From a bacterium (lineage in GTDB: Bacteria > Actinomycetota > Acidimicrobiia > Spongiisociales > JAHEDJ01), in contig JAHEDJ010000014.1 in NCBI GenBank assembly GCA_024641325.1, positions 21,048 through 54,440 on the forward strand: 33,393 nt of DNA, written 5' to 3'. The position numbers and the translations under genes are program-made. The stretch's first letter is position 1; each line of letters opens with the position of its first letter. Under the pieces are notes generated by a model that was not told where the DNA came from, ran no database searches, and was given only the letters and a program-made list of their open reading frames with translations. Of this stretch, positions 1 through 6,720 are shown piece by piece.

Positions 1-303
1 TACCGGCCGCTGGTGCTGATCGAGTCTGCGGTCACGCGGCGGCTAGCCGGGGCTACCTCCGGTGATCGCTTGCCGCCGGCAGACGAGGCGCTGTCGGTGG
101 AAGCCGCAGTCCGGGCAATGACGATCGATGCCGCCCGGCAACTGCGCATCGACGATGTGACCGGGTCACTGAAAGTCGGCAAGGACGCCGACCTCGTCGT
201 ACTGGACCGAAACCTCTTCGAGATCCCATGCAGTGAGATCGCAGCCACCCCGGTGGTGCTGACCATGCGGGGCGGTCTAATCACTCACGACGCCGGCAAG
301 TGA
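1..303 (+). CDS. Amidohydrolase family protein, C-terminal fragment (5' end outside window)
   Basis: The reading frame is open from the first base, so only about the last 100 residues are seen. The sequence has the typical end of a metal-dependent amidohydrolase of the YtcJ / amidohydrolase-3 type: a helix with 'AVRAMTIDAARQL', then the 'GSLKVGKDADLVVLD' strand-turn that closes the small beta-sandwich domain, then 'VVLTMRGGLITHD'. The metal-binding residues of the barrel lie upstream of the window, so substrate and catalytic competence cannot be judged. Its TGA overlaps the GTG start of the following transporter by 3 bp, which indicates co-translation and suggests that the transporter handles the substrate or product of this hydrolase. 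The family call is firm; the substrate is unknown. Confidence 0.85.
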   Translation, partial: YRPLVLIESAVTRRLAGATSGDRLPPADEALSVEAAVRAMTIDAARQLRIDDVTGSLKVGKDADLVVLDRNLFEIPCSEIAATPVVLTMRGGLITHDAGK

Positions 304-1439
304 AGCCACGTCGCGTCGATCAGGTCATCCTTCACCTGGCCGTCGCGGCCAACACGATCGGGTTGGGCGTCATCATCGCGCTGCTGGCAGACCTGCAAGA
401 GGCCTACGACCTGCCGACCGCCGGACTCGGATTGGTAGCCGGGGCGGCCTTTATCACCGCTTTCATCGGCTACGTCTGGTTGTCCAGGTATGCCGATCGA
501 GGTCACGCAAAGACCATGCTGATAGCCGGTACGCTGGTCGGTGCGTTGGCCCTGATCCTGGCCGCCTACGCGAGCGGACTGTGGACGCTCGTGTTCGCTC
601 GAGCGATGCTCGGCTTCGCTGAAGGTGCTTTCGTCCCGGCCGCCCGACGAGTCGTGTTGGATTGGTCACCGGGACGTCCGGGGGAGGTCCTCGGACGAAT
701 TCTCGCCGCGTCGGTGGCCGGCTTCGCGCTGGGTCCGGTCATTGGTGCCCTGCTTGCCGAACGGTTTGGGTTGCGAGTCCCATTTCTGGTTCCGGCTGCC
801 GTCCTGCTCCTCGCAGTCCCCGTGGTAACCAGGCTGCGAGCGCCGGAACCGCTGCCGATCGTCGAAGAACGCAGCTTTCTCAGTCTGCTTGGTAGTCGAC
901 TAGTCCTGGCAGGGGTGGTCTTCGGAGCGATCGAGTTTGCCACTCTGGGGTCGTTCGACGCAATCTGGGCCCGGCTGCTTGCGGACCAGGGCGCTTCAAC
1001 GGTGTTCATCGGAGGATCGTTCACGCTGATGGCTCTGCCGCTGGTGGTTCTCTCTGTCAGATTCGGCCGGCTCGTCGATCAGAAGTCTTCCCTATTGGTC
1101 GCTTCGTTCGGAATACTGGCCGTTGCTCCAGCCGTTCTCGCCTATGGCTGGCTGAATCTGCCGGTGGCGCTGGCGGCGGCCGGCATCATTCACGCGGTGG
1201 GAAGCTCCGCACTCAGCCCGGCTGCCGCGGCGCTGGTCGCCAAAGGGAGTCCTCCGGACATGGTGGCCCGCGGTCAGGGCCTTCTGGAGGCCGTCGGGTT
1301 TCTGGCTGCCGCCGCAGCGGCCGTCCCGTCGGGTTGGGCCTATGAAACGATCGGCCGGCCGACATGGTTCAGCCTGTTGTCCGGCGTTAGCGTTGCCATC
1401 TTCGCAGTCGGATGGCTATTGACGCGGAGCAGCGCTTGA
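300..1439 (+). CDS. MFS transporter (12-TM type)
   Basis: The product is a 379-residue, strongly hydrophobic protein with about twelve membrane segments, the usual size of a compact major facilitator. Between TM2 and TM3 the cytoplasmic loop reads 'WLSRYADRGHAKTM', a form of the MFS motif A (G-x-x-x-D-R-x-G-R-R), and TM4-5 carry 'ARAMLGFAEGAFVPAARRVVLDW', typical of drug and metabolite exporters. The GTG start overlaps the TGA of the amidohydrolase fragment, so the two are translationally coupled. Downstream there is a 108-bp gap containing an inverted repeat, so this pair probably forms a unit separate from the AOR operon. Substrate cannot be read from sequence; sugar or drug efflux and uptake of the amidohydrolase substrate are all possible. 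Confidence 0.85.
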   Translation: MKPRRVDQVILHLAVAANTIGLGVIIALLADLQEAYDLPTAGLGLVAGAAFITAFIGYVWLSRYADRGHAKTMLIAGTLVGALALILAAYASGLWTLVFARAMLGFAEGAFVPAARRVVLDWSPGRPGEVLGRILAASVAGFALGPVIGALLAERFGLRVPFLVPAAVLLLAVPVVTRLRAPEPLPIVEERSFLSLLGSRLVLAGVVFGAIEFATLGSFDAIWARLLADQGASTVFIGGSFTLMALPLVVLSVRFGRLVDQKSSLLVASFGILAVAPAVLAYGWLNLPVALAAAGIIHAVGSSALSPAAAALVAKGSPPDMVARGQGLLEAVGFLAAAAAAVPSGWAYETIGRPTWFSLLSGVSVAIFAVGWLLTRSSA

Positions 1440-1491
1440 CCTTCTTGGGAAAGGGCCGCTCGCTCAGCGGAAGAACTCACGCAAGAAGGTC
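1438..1491. terminator. Inverted repeat between MFS gene and AOR operon (candidate terminator or leader hairpin)
   Basis: Perfect 10-bp arms GACCTTCTTG (1438-1447) and CAAGAAGGTC (1482-1491) enclose a second small dyad CCGCT (1456-1460) / AGCGG (1466-1470). The left arm begins inside the MFS stop codon. There is no U-tract after the right arm, so it is not a textbook intrinsic terminator. It could equally be part of the 5' leader of the AOR mRNA. Confidence 0.4.
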
Positions 1492-1547
1492 TGACGAACG
1501 AGTTCTGTCGGTAGGATGTCCAGAGAATTCGCCCCCGAGGAGGCCAC

Positions 1548-3506
1548 GTGCTTAACGGCTACGCAGGAAAGATCCTTCACGTTGACCTGACGACGGGTTC
1601 GCTCGACATCGAGGAACCCCCTGAAGACCTGTACCGCACTTACATGGGTGGGAGTGCTCTCGGCCTGTACTACCTCTTCAAGAACACTCCGGCCGGCGCG
1701 GATCCGTACGGACCGGAGAACACGCTCTCGTTCATGTTGTCCGGGATCACCGGCGCCCCGATAGCCGGGCAAAGCCGGGCGACGGTCGTCGCCAAGTCAC
1801 CGTTGACCGGTGGAGCCGGTGACAGTCAGGCCGGCGGCTTCTGGCCGGCCGAACTGAAGTTCGCCGGTTTCGACGGCATCGTGATCCGGGGCATCTCCGC
1901 GAAACCGGTCTACCTCTGGATCAATCAGGGCGCAGTCGAATTGCGCGACGCAGAACATCTCTGGGGGAAACAGACCCTCGAAGTCGAAGAGATGCTCCAG
2001 GACGAGCTCGGTGACAATCGAATCCAGGTCGCTCAGGTCGGACCGGCGGGAGAGAAGCTCGTTCGATTCGCCGCCATCATGAACATGGCGACCCGCGCCC
2101 ACGGCCGAACCGGGATGGGTGCCGTGATGGGTAGCAAGAAGCTCAAAGCGATCGTGGTCCGCGGAGGGAAAAAGAAGTTGTCTATGGCCGACCCGGATGC
2201 CGTTCGGGCGATCATGCAGCCGTCCATTCCTGCGATACGCGAGGACGAGGATGTCTGGGACCTGGCCAAGCACGGAACACTCGGGATTCTCGAAGGCCAG
2301 AATGCCGGCGGGGGACTGCCCACCCGCAACTACATGAGCGGATGGATGGGCTACGACCGGGCAGCTGCGATCGGTGGCGAGCGCCTATTCAAAGAGTTCC
2401 TGCGTGGGGCCGATGAAGACAACCAACTGAAATTGGGTCGTGAAACCTGCTACTCGTGTGCTGTCAGGTGTAAGCGAGTTGTCGAGACAGAGTGGCAGGG
2501 GCGCAAGGTCGATCCCAAGTCGGGCGGCCAGGAGTATGAGACGAGCGCCACCTTCGGTTCATACTGTGAGATCGACGATATCCAGGCGATTTCCTATGCA
2601 AACCAGCTGTGTAACCAGTACGGCGTTGACACGATCGCGGCCGGAGCAACAATGGCCTTCGCCATCAACTGCTTTGAAGATGGCCTGATCACCACGGAGG
2701 ACACCGGAGGCATCGAGCTCGGCTGGGGCAAAGCCGAAGCCATGATCGCCATGCTGGAAAAGACCCTGGAACGTGACGGTTTCGGAGACATTTTGGCTGA
2801 AGGTTCGGAACGCGCAGGCGCGCACATCGGCAACGGAGCAGAGGATTTGGCTATAGCAACCAAGGGTGCAGAACTCCCGGCCCATATGCCACAGCTGAAA
2901 CCTTCGCTGGCCGTTATCTATGCCGTGAATCCTTTCGGGGCCGATCACCAATCAAGCGAACACGACGCCAACTACACGCCCGAGACGGTCGCGGATTCGC
3001 CTGAGAAGTACGGCAAGCGGGCAACCGATCTCGGCCTGAATGATCCCCAGCCGGAGGATGTTCTCAATGCCGCCAAGGTCGAGTACGCCCTGATCACCCA
3101 GTACGCATTCTCGGCTATGGACACGGCCGATGTTTGCCAGTTCGTGTTCGGGCCGGGTTGGGAGCTCCTCGGAATGCAGGAACTCGCCGACGTGATAACG
3201 GCCGTGACCGGAGCGGAGACGACGGTGACGGATCTGCTGGAGATCGGCAAGCGCCGGCTCAATATGCTGCGTGCCTTCAACGCCCGTGAGGGAATCACCC
3301 GGGAGCGGGACACCCTGCCGAAGAGACTCTTTGAGCCCCTGGTTGGCGGGCCTTCCGACGGGAAGTTCGTGGACCGCGCCGAGTTCGAGGCGGCGCTCGA
3401 GACCTACTACGAGCTGGCCGGCTGGGATCCTGTAAGCGGGAATCCGCCCCGGGCAACACTCGAGCCGCTCGGCCTTGGGTGGATCGCAGACAAGCTGGAA
3501 GTCTGA
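1548..3506 (+). CDS. Aldehyde:ferredoxin oxidoreductase (tungsten-type AOR), paralogue 1
   Basis: A 652-residue member of the AOR family, which oxidises aldehydes to carboxylates with ferredoxin-type acceptors using a tungsto-bispyranopterin and one [4Fe-4S] cluster. The N-terminal domain begins 'LNGYAGKILHVDLTTG' and has 'KSPLTGGAGDSQAGGFW', 'HGRTGMGAVMGSKKLKAI' (about 185-202) and 'GQEYETSATFG' (about 327-337), all family hallmarks. The cluster ligands are visible as C301-x2-C304-x3-C308 and a fourth Cys at 530 ('DTADVCQF'), matching the C-x2-C-x3-C...C arrangement of Pyrococcus AOR. 'GADHQSSEHD' (464-473) supplies the conserved His near the metal. The length is normal. The GTG start at 1548 is preceded by GAGGAGG at good spacing. 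It is the first gene of a cofactor-rich operon and has no obvious signal peptide, so it should be cytoplasmic. The physiological aldehyde is not determinable here; tungsten rather than molybdenum is inferred from family. Confidence 0.95.
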   Translation: MLNGYAGKILHVDLTTGSLDIEEPPEDLYRTYMGGSALGLYYLFKNTPAGADPYGPENTLSFMLSGITGAPIAGQSRATVVAKSPLTGGAGDSQAGGFWPAELKFAGFDGIVIRGISAKPVYLWINQGAVELRDAEHLWGKQTLEVEEMLQDELGDNRIQVAQVGPAGEKLVRFAAIMNMATRAHGRTGMGAVMGSKKLKAIVVRGGKKKLSMADPDAVRAIMQPSIPAIREDEDVWDLAKHGTLGILEGQNAGGGLPTRNYMSGWMGYDRAAAIGGERLFKEFLRGADEDNQLKLGRETCYSCAVRCKRVVETEWQGRKVDPKSGGQEYETSATFGSYCEIDDIQAISYANQLCNQYGVDTIAAGATMAFAINCFEDGLITTEDTGGIELGWGKAEAMIAMLEKTLERDGFGDILAEGSERAGAHIGNGAEDLAIATKGAELPAHMPQLKPSLAVIYAVNPFGADHQSSEHDANYTPETVADSPEKYGKRATDLGLNDPQPEDVLNAAKVEYALITQYAFSAMDTADVCQFVFGPGWELLGMQELADVITAVTGAETTVTDLLEIGKRRLNMLRAFNAREGITRERDTLPKRLFEPLVGGPSDGKFVDRAEFEAALETYYELAGWDPVSGNPPRATLEPLGLGWIADKLEV

Positions 3507-3515
3507 GGCATTCGG

Positions 3516-3962
3516 ATGAGTCGTTTTCTTCGTGTTCTGATCCTCGGTGCCGCCATGGTGTTGGCGAGTGCGTGCTCAGACGGCGGAACCGGCACGACGC
3601 AGCCACCTGCTGCCGATGTCGTGCTGCGGGTGGTTTCCGGCGGCGAGGTCGCGGCCGACTGGACGCTGGCCGACCTGGAGGCTTCGGTCGAGTTCACCGA
3701 GTTGACGGTCGGTGATGACCTGCAGTCGGGCCCGCTTCTCCTCGATGTGCTGGCGGCTTCCGGCGTCGGTGATTGGGAATCCGGCCGGGTGTTCGGCATG
3801 GGCGAGGGCCGGGTCTTCGAGGTCACACTCGACATCAACTCGGGCGCGGTCGACCGCGGGTGGATACTCGACGTCACCAACAAGGGAACGCTCAAGCTTG
3901 CCGCTGCGGACCTTTCGAAAGATCAGTGGGTGAGGGATGTCGGTGAGATCAACATCCCCTGA
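3516..3962 (+). CDS. Small lipoprotein resembling the sulfite-oxidase-type molybdopterin-binding fold
   Basis: A 148-residue product with a lipoprotein signal: basic start, hydrophobic stretch and lipobox 'LASAC' with the lipidated Cys at 20, followed by a Gly/Thr/Pro-rich linker. The rest follows the pattern of the oxidoreductase molybdopterin-binding domain (SUOX fold): 'WTLADLEA' (first strand and helix), 'SGPLLLDVLAASGV' (the 'gvpl-dlL-agv' helix) and a C-terminal 'LSKDQWVRDVGEINI' like the terminal 'gkwVk-v--I-v' strand. The domain has no Cys after position 20, so the metal ligand of true sulfite oxidases is missing. It probably acts outside the membrane as a binding or assembly protein rather than an enzyme. 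It starts 9 bp after the AOR stop and overlaps the next gene, so it is part of the operon. The fold match is by pattern only. Confidence 0.7.
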   Translation: MSRFLRVLILGAAMVLASACSDGGTGTTQPPAADVVLRVVSGGEVAADWTLADLEASVEFTELTVGDDLQSGPLLLDVLAASGVGDWESGRVFGMGEGRVFEVTLDINSGAVDRGWILDVTNKGTLKLAAADLSKDQWVRDVGEINIP

Positions 3963-4668
3963 GACGTGGGTCGTCGGAATCGACGACACCGATATGCCAG
4001 ACATCGGTGGAACCGGCCGTCTGGCGCGCCGGATGGTTGCCGAGATCGAGGCTCTCGGTCTGGGTCACTCTATGGGAGTGACCCGCCACCAGTTCTACGA
4101 AGGTCCGGGAGTGCCCAAGACGGCCCGGAACTCTGCGGCCGCGATCGCTTTCGACGGCGTTGGCGATGCCTCGGAACTCTTCGAGTCGGTGTGTGGCATT
4201 GTCGCGCGGGAGTCGATTGAAGGGTCCGACCCGGGTGTTGCGATAGGCCGGGAAGCGTCCAGCGAGCTGGTTGCCTTCGCGCGTAACGCTCAGACCGACT
4301 TGGTCGTGCAACAGGAGGCGCGCCGCCTGGGTGCGACGCATGCCACAGGCTTGATCGGCCTCGGTGGCACCGAAGACGGTGTGATCGGTGCGCTGGGGGC
4401 GATGGCTCTTCGGATCGACGGCAACGACGGGCGCTATGTAGACCTTCCGGGGATAAGACAGGTCAGCGGTGTGATGACGATTGCCGACATCCTCGAGCAG
4501 ACGGGAATCGCCGATGTCGTCGACCTCCTCGAGAAGGAATCATTGCCATCCAAAGGTATGCTCGATCTTGGAGATTGGGTTCGGCCCCGATTGATTGGGG
4601 GCCGTCCGGTTCTGGTAGCGACACGCGCCAGGGAGATATGGGTCAATGCAGACTCTCGCAAGAAGTAG
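3937..4668 (+). CDS. TiaS-like (tRNA-Ile2 agmatinylcytidine synthetase N-domain-like) protein
   Basis: A 243-residue product whose N-terminal motif 'GIDDTDMPDIGGTGRLARRM' (14-33) is the signature of the first domain of TiaS, the archaeal enzyme that attaches agmatine to C34 of tRNA-Ile2. The next strand, 'HSMGVTRHQFYEGPGVPKTARNSAAAIAF', fits the same fold. Full TiaS is over 400 residues and adds ferredoxin-like, OB-fold and zinc-ribbon domains. Those are absent here, so this is a stand-alone version and probably not a tRNA modification enzyme, since bacteria use TilS for that job. The start at ATG 3937 overlaps the lipoprotein gene by 26 bp; an in-frame GTG at 3943 is an alternative. Its place among AOR and molybdopterin genes suggests a nucleotide-dependent step in cofactor or metal handling, which is inference. 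Confidence 0.65.
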   Translation: MSVRSTSPETWVVGIDDTDMPDIGGTGRLARRMVAEIEALGLGHSMGVTRHQFYEGPGVPKTARNSAAAIAFDGVGDASELFESVCGIVARESIEGSDPGVAIGREASSELVAFARNAQTDLVVQQEARRLGATHATGLIGLGGTEDGVIGALGAMALRIDGNDGRYVDLPGIRQVSGVMTIADILEQTGIADVVDLLEKESLPSKGMLDLGDWVRPRLIGGRPVLVATRAREIWVNADSRKK

Positions 4669-5212
4669 TGCAACTCGACGACGGTCCGTTGCTGCCGACG
4701 TCTCACTGGCGTTGGTTATCGGGCTCATCGCGACCCTCGCCAAGCGCTATCTGGATTTCCATCTGGGAATCCCCGGACACGCAGGCGTCGGCTGGATTGC
4801 AGTGCTCGTATCCGGCCGGTTGATCAACGGTCGCCCTGGTATGGCGACATTGGCCGGGCTTTCGATGGGGCTCTGGGGGATCCCGATCGGCCTCGGTCAC
4901 TCCGTCGCTTACAACATATTGCTCTATGGCATGGTGGGAGGACTCCTCGACTCGGGTGCCCTTCTTCGCTTGCCCTTGCGGCGGGCCTGGGGAGCCGTTC
5001 TGGCCGGACTCGTCGTGCATCTGGCCAAATACGGGTTCATCTTCGCCAACGCGGCCCTATCGGGCATCCTCAAAAGGGTCGAGGTATTCGGCTTCCTCCG
5101 GGCACTTGGTAACCATCTTGTGTTCGGAGCGCTCGGCGGTTTGCTGGGTTGGGCGATGTGGAGATTCGGATGGACGGCGCTGTCGTCACGCCTTCGGCGC
5201 GTCCGCTCCTGA
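4646..5212 (+). CDS. Integral membrane protein, possibly an ECF-type S component
   Basis: A 188-residue protein with a short basic N-terminus and about five to six hydrophobic segments ('LALVIGLIATLAKRYL', 'GVGWIAVLVSGRLI', 'MATLAGLSMGLWGIPIGL', 'ILLYGMVGGLLDSGALL', 'AVLAGLVVHLAKYGFIF', 'HLVFGALGGLLGWAMW'). Size, topology and the 'GIPGHAGVGWIAVLVSGRL' loop resemble small-molecule-specific S components of energy-coupling-factor importers, but no ATPase or T component is nearby, so the assignment is tentative. It overlaps the TiaS-like gene by 23 bp and ends 2 bp before the MoaD-MoeA start, so it is translated with both. In this operon it could carry a pterin precursor or oxyanion, or anchor the lipoprotein. 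The function is unknown. Confidence 0.6.
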   Translation: MQTLARSSATRRRSVAADVSLALVIGLIATLAKRYLDFHLGIPGHAGVGWIAVLVSGRLINGRPGMATLAGLSMGLWGIPIGLGHSVAYNILLYGMVGGLLDSGALLRLPLRRAWGAVLAGLVVHLAKYGFIFANAALSGILKRVEVFGFLRALGNHLVFGALGGLLGWAMWRFGWTALSSRLRRVRS

Positions 5213-5214
5213 AG

Positions 5215-6720
5215 ATGGTCACCGTCCGGTTACCGGCGCAACTCGACCGATACACGAATGGGCAGCGTTACGTCGAAGTCGAAGCGGCCACCGCAGATGC
5301 GGCCCTGCGGGCGGTAGCTGCCAAGCATCCGGATCTGCATATCCGCCTGTTCGACGAGGACGGCCTTCTGCACCGTCACCTCCTGGTCATTGTCGGTGAT
5401 CACGAGCAGGCGAGGGAAAGCCTGGCGGCGCTGGCTCTGGCGGATAACTCAGACCTCACCCTGCTGATCGCCGTTTCCGGCGGTGCGGAAGATATCCGTA
5501 TGCGCGGATTCCGGGAACGGGCAACGGTGGAGGCGGCGCTGGGGGCGGCTCTCGACGGAGTTTCTTCGCTCGAAGGAGAGACCGTATCGCTGTTCGAGTG
5601 CAACGGTCGTGTGCTGGCGGAGTCTGTTGTGAGCAGTTTCAACGTGCCTGCTTTCCGCCGTGCCACGATGGACGGCTACGCGGTTCAGGCCGCCGATACT
5701 TTCGGGACTTCGTCCTACAGCCCGACCGTGCTGTCGCTGGCCGGCACCTCGATGCCCGGTGTCGGATCGACGGGAATCGTCCACTCTGGTTTGGCCGTGC
5801 GGATTATGACCGGCGCTCCGGTCCCCGACGGCGCCGACGCGGTCCTCCGAGCAGAGGATGCGCGTGAAATCGACGGGCGGGTCGAAGTGCTGGCGCCGGT
5901 AGCCGCGGGCAAGAACGTCGGACGGGTGGGAGAGGATGTCGAGGTCGGCACAGCCGTTCTGCCGGGCGGCCGGAGATTGCTCCCACAGGACGTCGGGCTC
6001 CTTTCCTCGATCGGTCATGATCCTGTTCTGGTCCGCCGGCAACCCGCGGTCAGGATCATCGTCTCTGGGGATGAACTGGTAGCGCCGGGCGGACGGCCCG
6101 ATGCTCTCCGGATCGTCGACAGCAACTCGCCGATGCTCGATGGACTGGTGCGTCGCGACGGTGGTGTTCCCGACGTCATCCGGCTGGCCGACGACGAGGA
6201 CGAGATGCGTAGTGCGCTGGGCCGTCCTGGAGCCGATGTGATCATCACCGCCGGCGCGGCCTCGGTCGGGACCGAGGACAGGACGCCCCTCCTCGTAGAC
6301 GAGTTGGGCGAACTTCTGGTCCACGGTGTGGCCATGCGGCCTTCCTCGCCGGCGGGAGTCGGTCGCGTCGGTGATGCCCGGGTCTTGCTCCTGCCGGGTA
6401 ATCCGGTTTCGTGTCTGGTCGCCTACGACTTCTTTGCTGGTCCCGTCATCCGGGTCCTGGGTGGGCTTCCGCAAGCGTGGCCGTATCCGATGGCTCGACT
6501 CCCACTCGCCTCCCGGCTCGTCTCACAGATCGGCCGGACCGATTACGCCAGAGTCCGGGTCGAGGGTGGCCGGATTCGACCCCTGGGCATTTCGGGAGCG
6601 TCGGTGTTGTCTTCTGTGACCACGGCAGCAGGATTCGTGGTGGTGCCCGCCGGACTGGAAGGTTACGCGGAGGGCACCGAGGTCGACGTACACCTCTACG
6701 ACCCGGCGTCTATCTCATGA
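5215..6720 (+). CDS. MoaD-MoeA fusion protein (molybdopterin/tungstopterin biosynthesis)
   Basis: A 501-residue two-domain protein. Residues 1-90 are a ThiS/MoaD-type beta-grasp sulfur carrier beginning 'MVTVRLPAQL' and ending 'LIAVSGG', with the diglycine at 89-90. Residues 96-501 are a MoeA-type metal insertase with 'RRATMDGYAV', 'IMTGAPVPDGADAV', 'VSGDELVAPGG', 'VDSNSPML' and 'LLPGNPVS'. In normal MoaD the GG is the free C-terminus that carries the thiocarboxylate, so here either a protease releases it or the domain has another role. In the MoeA core two usually strict motifs are changed: the GGxSxGxxD loop reads 'GAASVGTED' and KPGKP reads 'RPSSP'. ATG 5215 is chosen because the MoaD fold starts exactly there, 2 bp after the previous stop; an upstream TTG (5149) would lie inside the membrane protein gene. 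Its TGA overlaps the next ATG. Confidence 0.88.
   Translation: MVTVRLPAQLDRYTNGQRYVEVEAATADAALRAVAAKHPDLHIRLFDEDGLLHRHLLVIVGDHEQARESLAALALADNSDLTLLIAVSGGAEDIRMRGFRERATVEAALGAALDGVSSLEGETVSLFECNGRVLAESVVSSFNVPAFRRATMDGYAVQAADTFGTSSYSPTVLSLAGTSMPGVGSTGIVHSGLAVRIMTGAPVPDGADAVLRAEDAREIDGRVEVLAPVAAGKNVGRVGEDVEVGTAVLPGGRRLLPQDVGLLSSIGHDPVLVRRQPAVRIIVSGDELVAPGGRPDALRIVDSNSPMLDGLVRRDGGVPDVIRLADDEDEMRSALGRPGADVIITAGAASVGTEDRTPLLVDELGELLVHGVAMRPSSPAGVGRVGDARVLLLPGNPVSCLVAYDFFAGPVIRVLGGLPQAWPYPMARLPLASRLVSQIGRTDYARVRVEGGRIRPLGISGASVLSSVTTAAGFVVVPAGLEGYAEGTEVDVHLYDPASIS

Noticed and set aside
1440-1547. Moco riboswitch upstream of AOR
   Set aside because: I could not identify the conserved core of the Moco RNA; only an inverted repeat is visible.
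5149-5214. TTG-initiated N-terminal extension of the MoaD-MoeA protein
   Set aside because: It lies inside the membrane protein gene and adds residues before the first beta strand of MoaD; ATG 5215 fits the domain start and the operon spacing.
6411-6716. Upstream open extension of the MoeA-PBP frame
   Set aside because: It overlaps the clearly coding MoaD-MoeA gene; the ATG at 6717 forms a normal ATGA junction and starts the MoeA domain.
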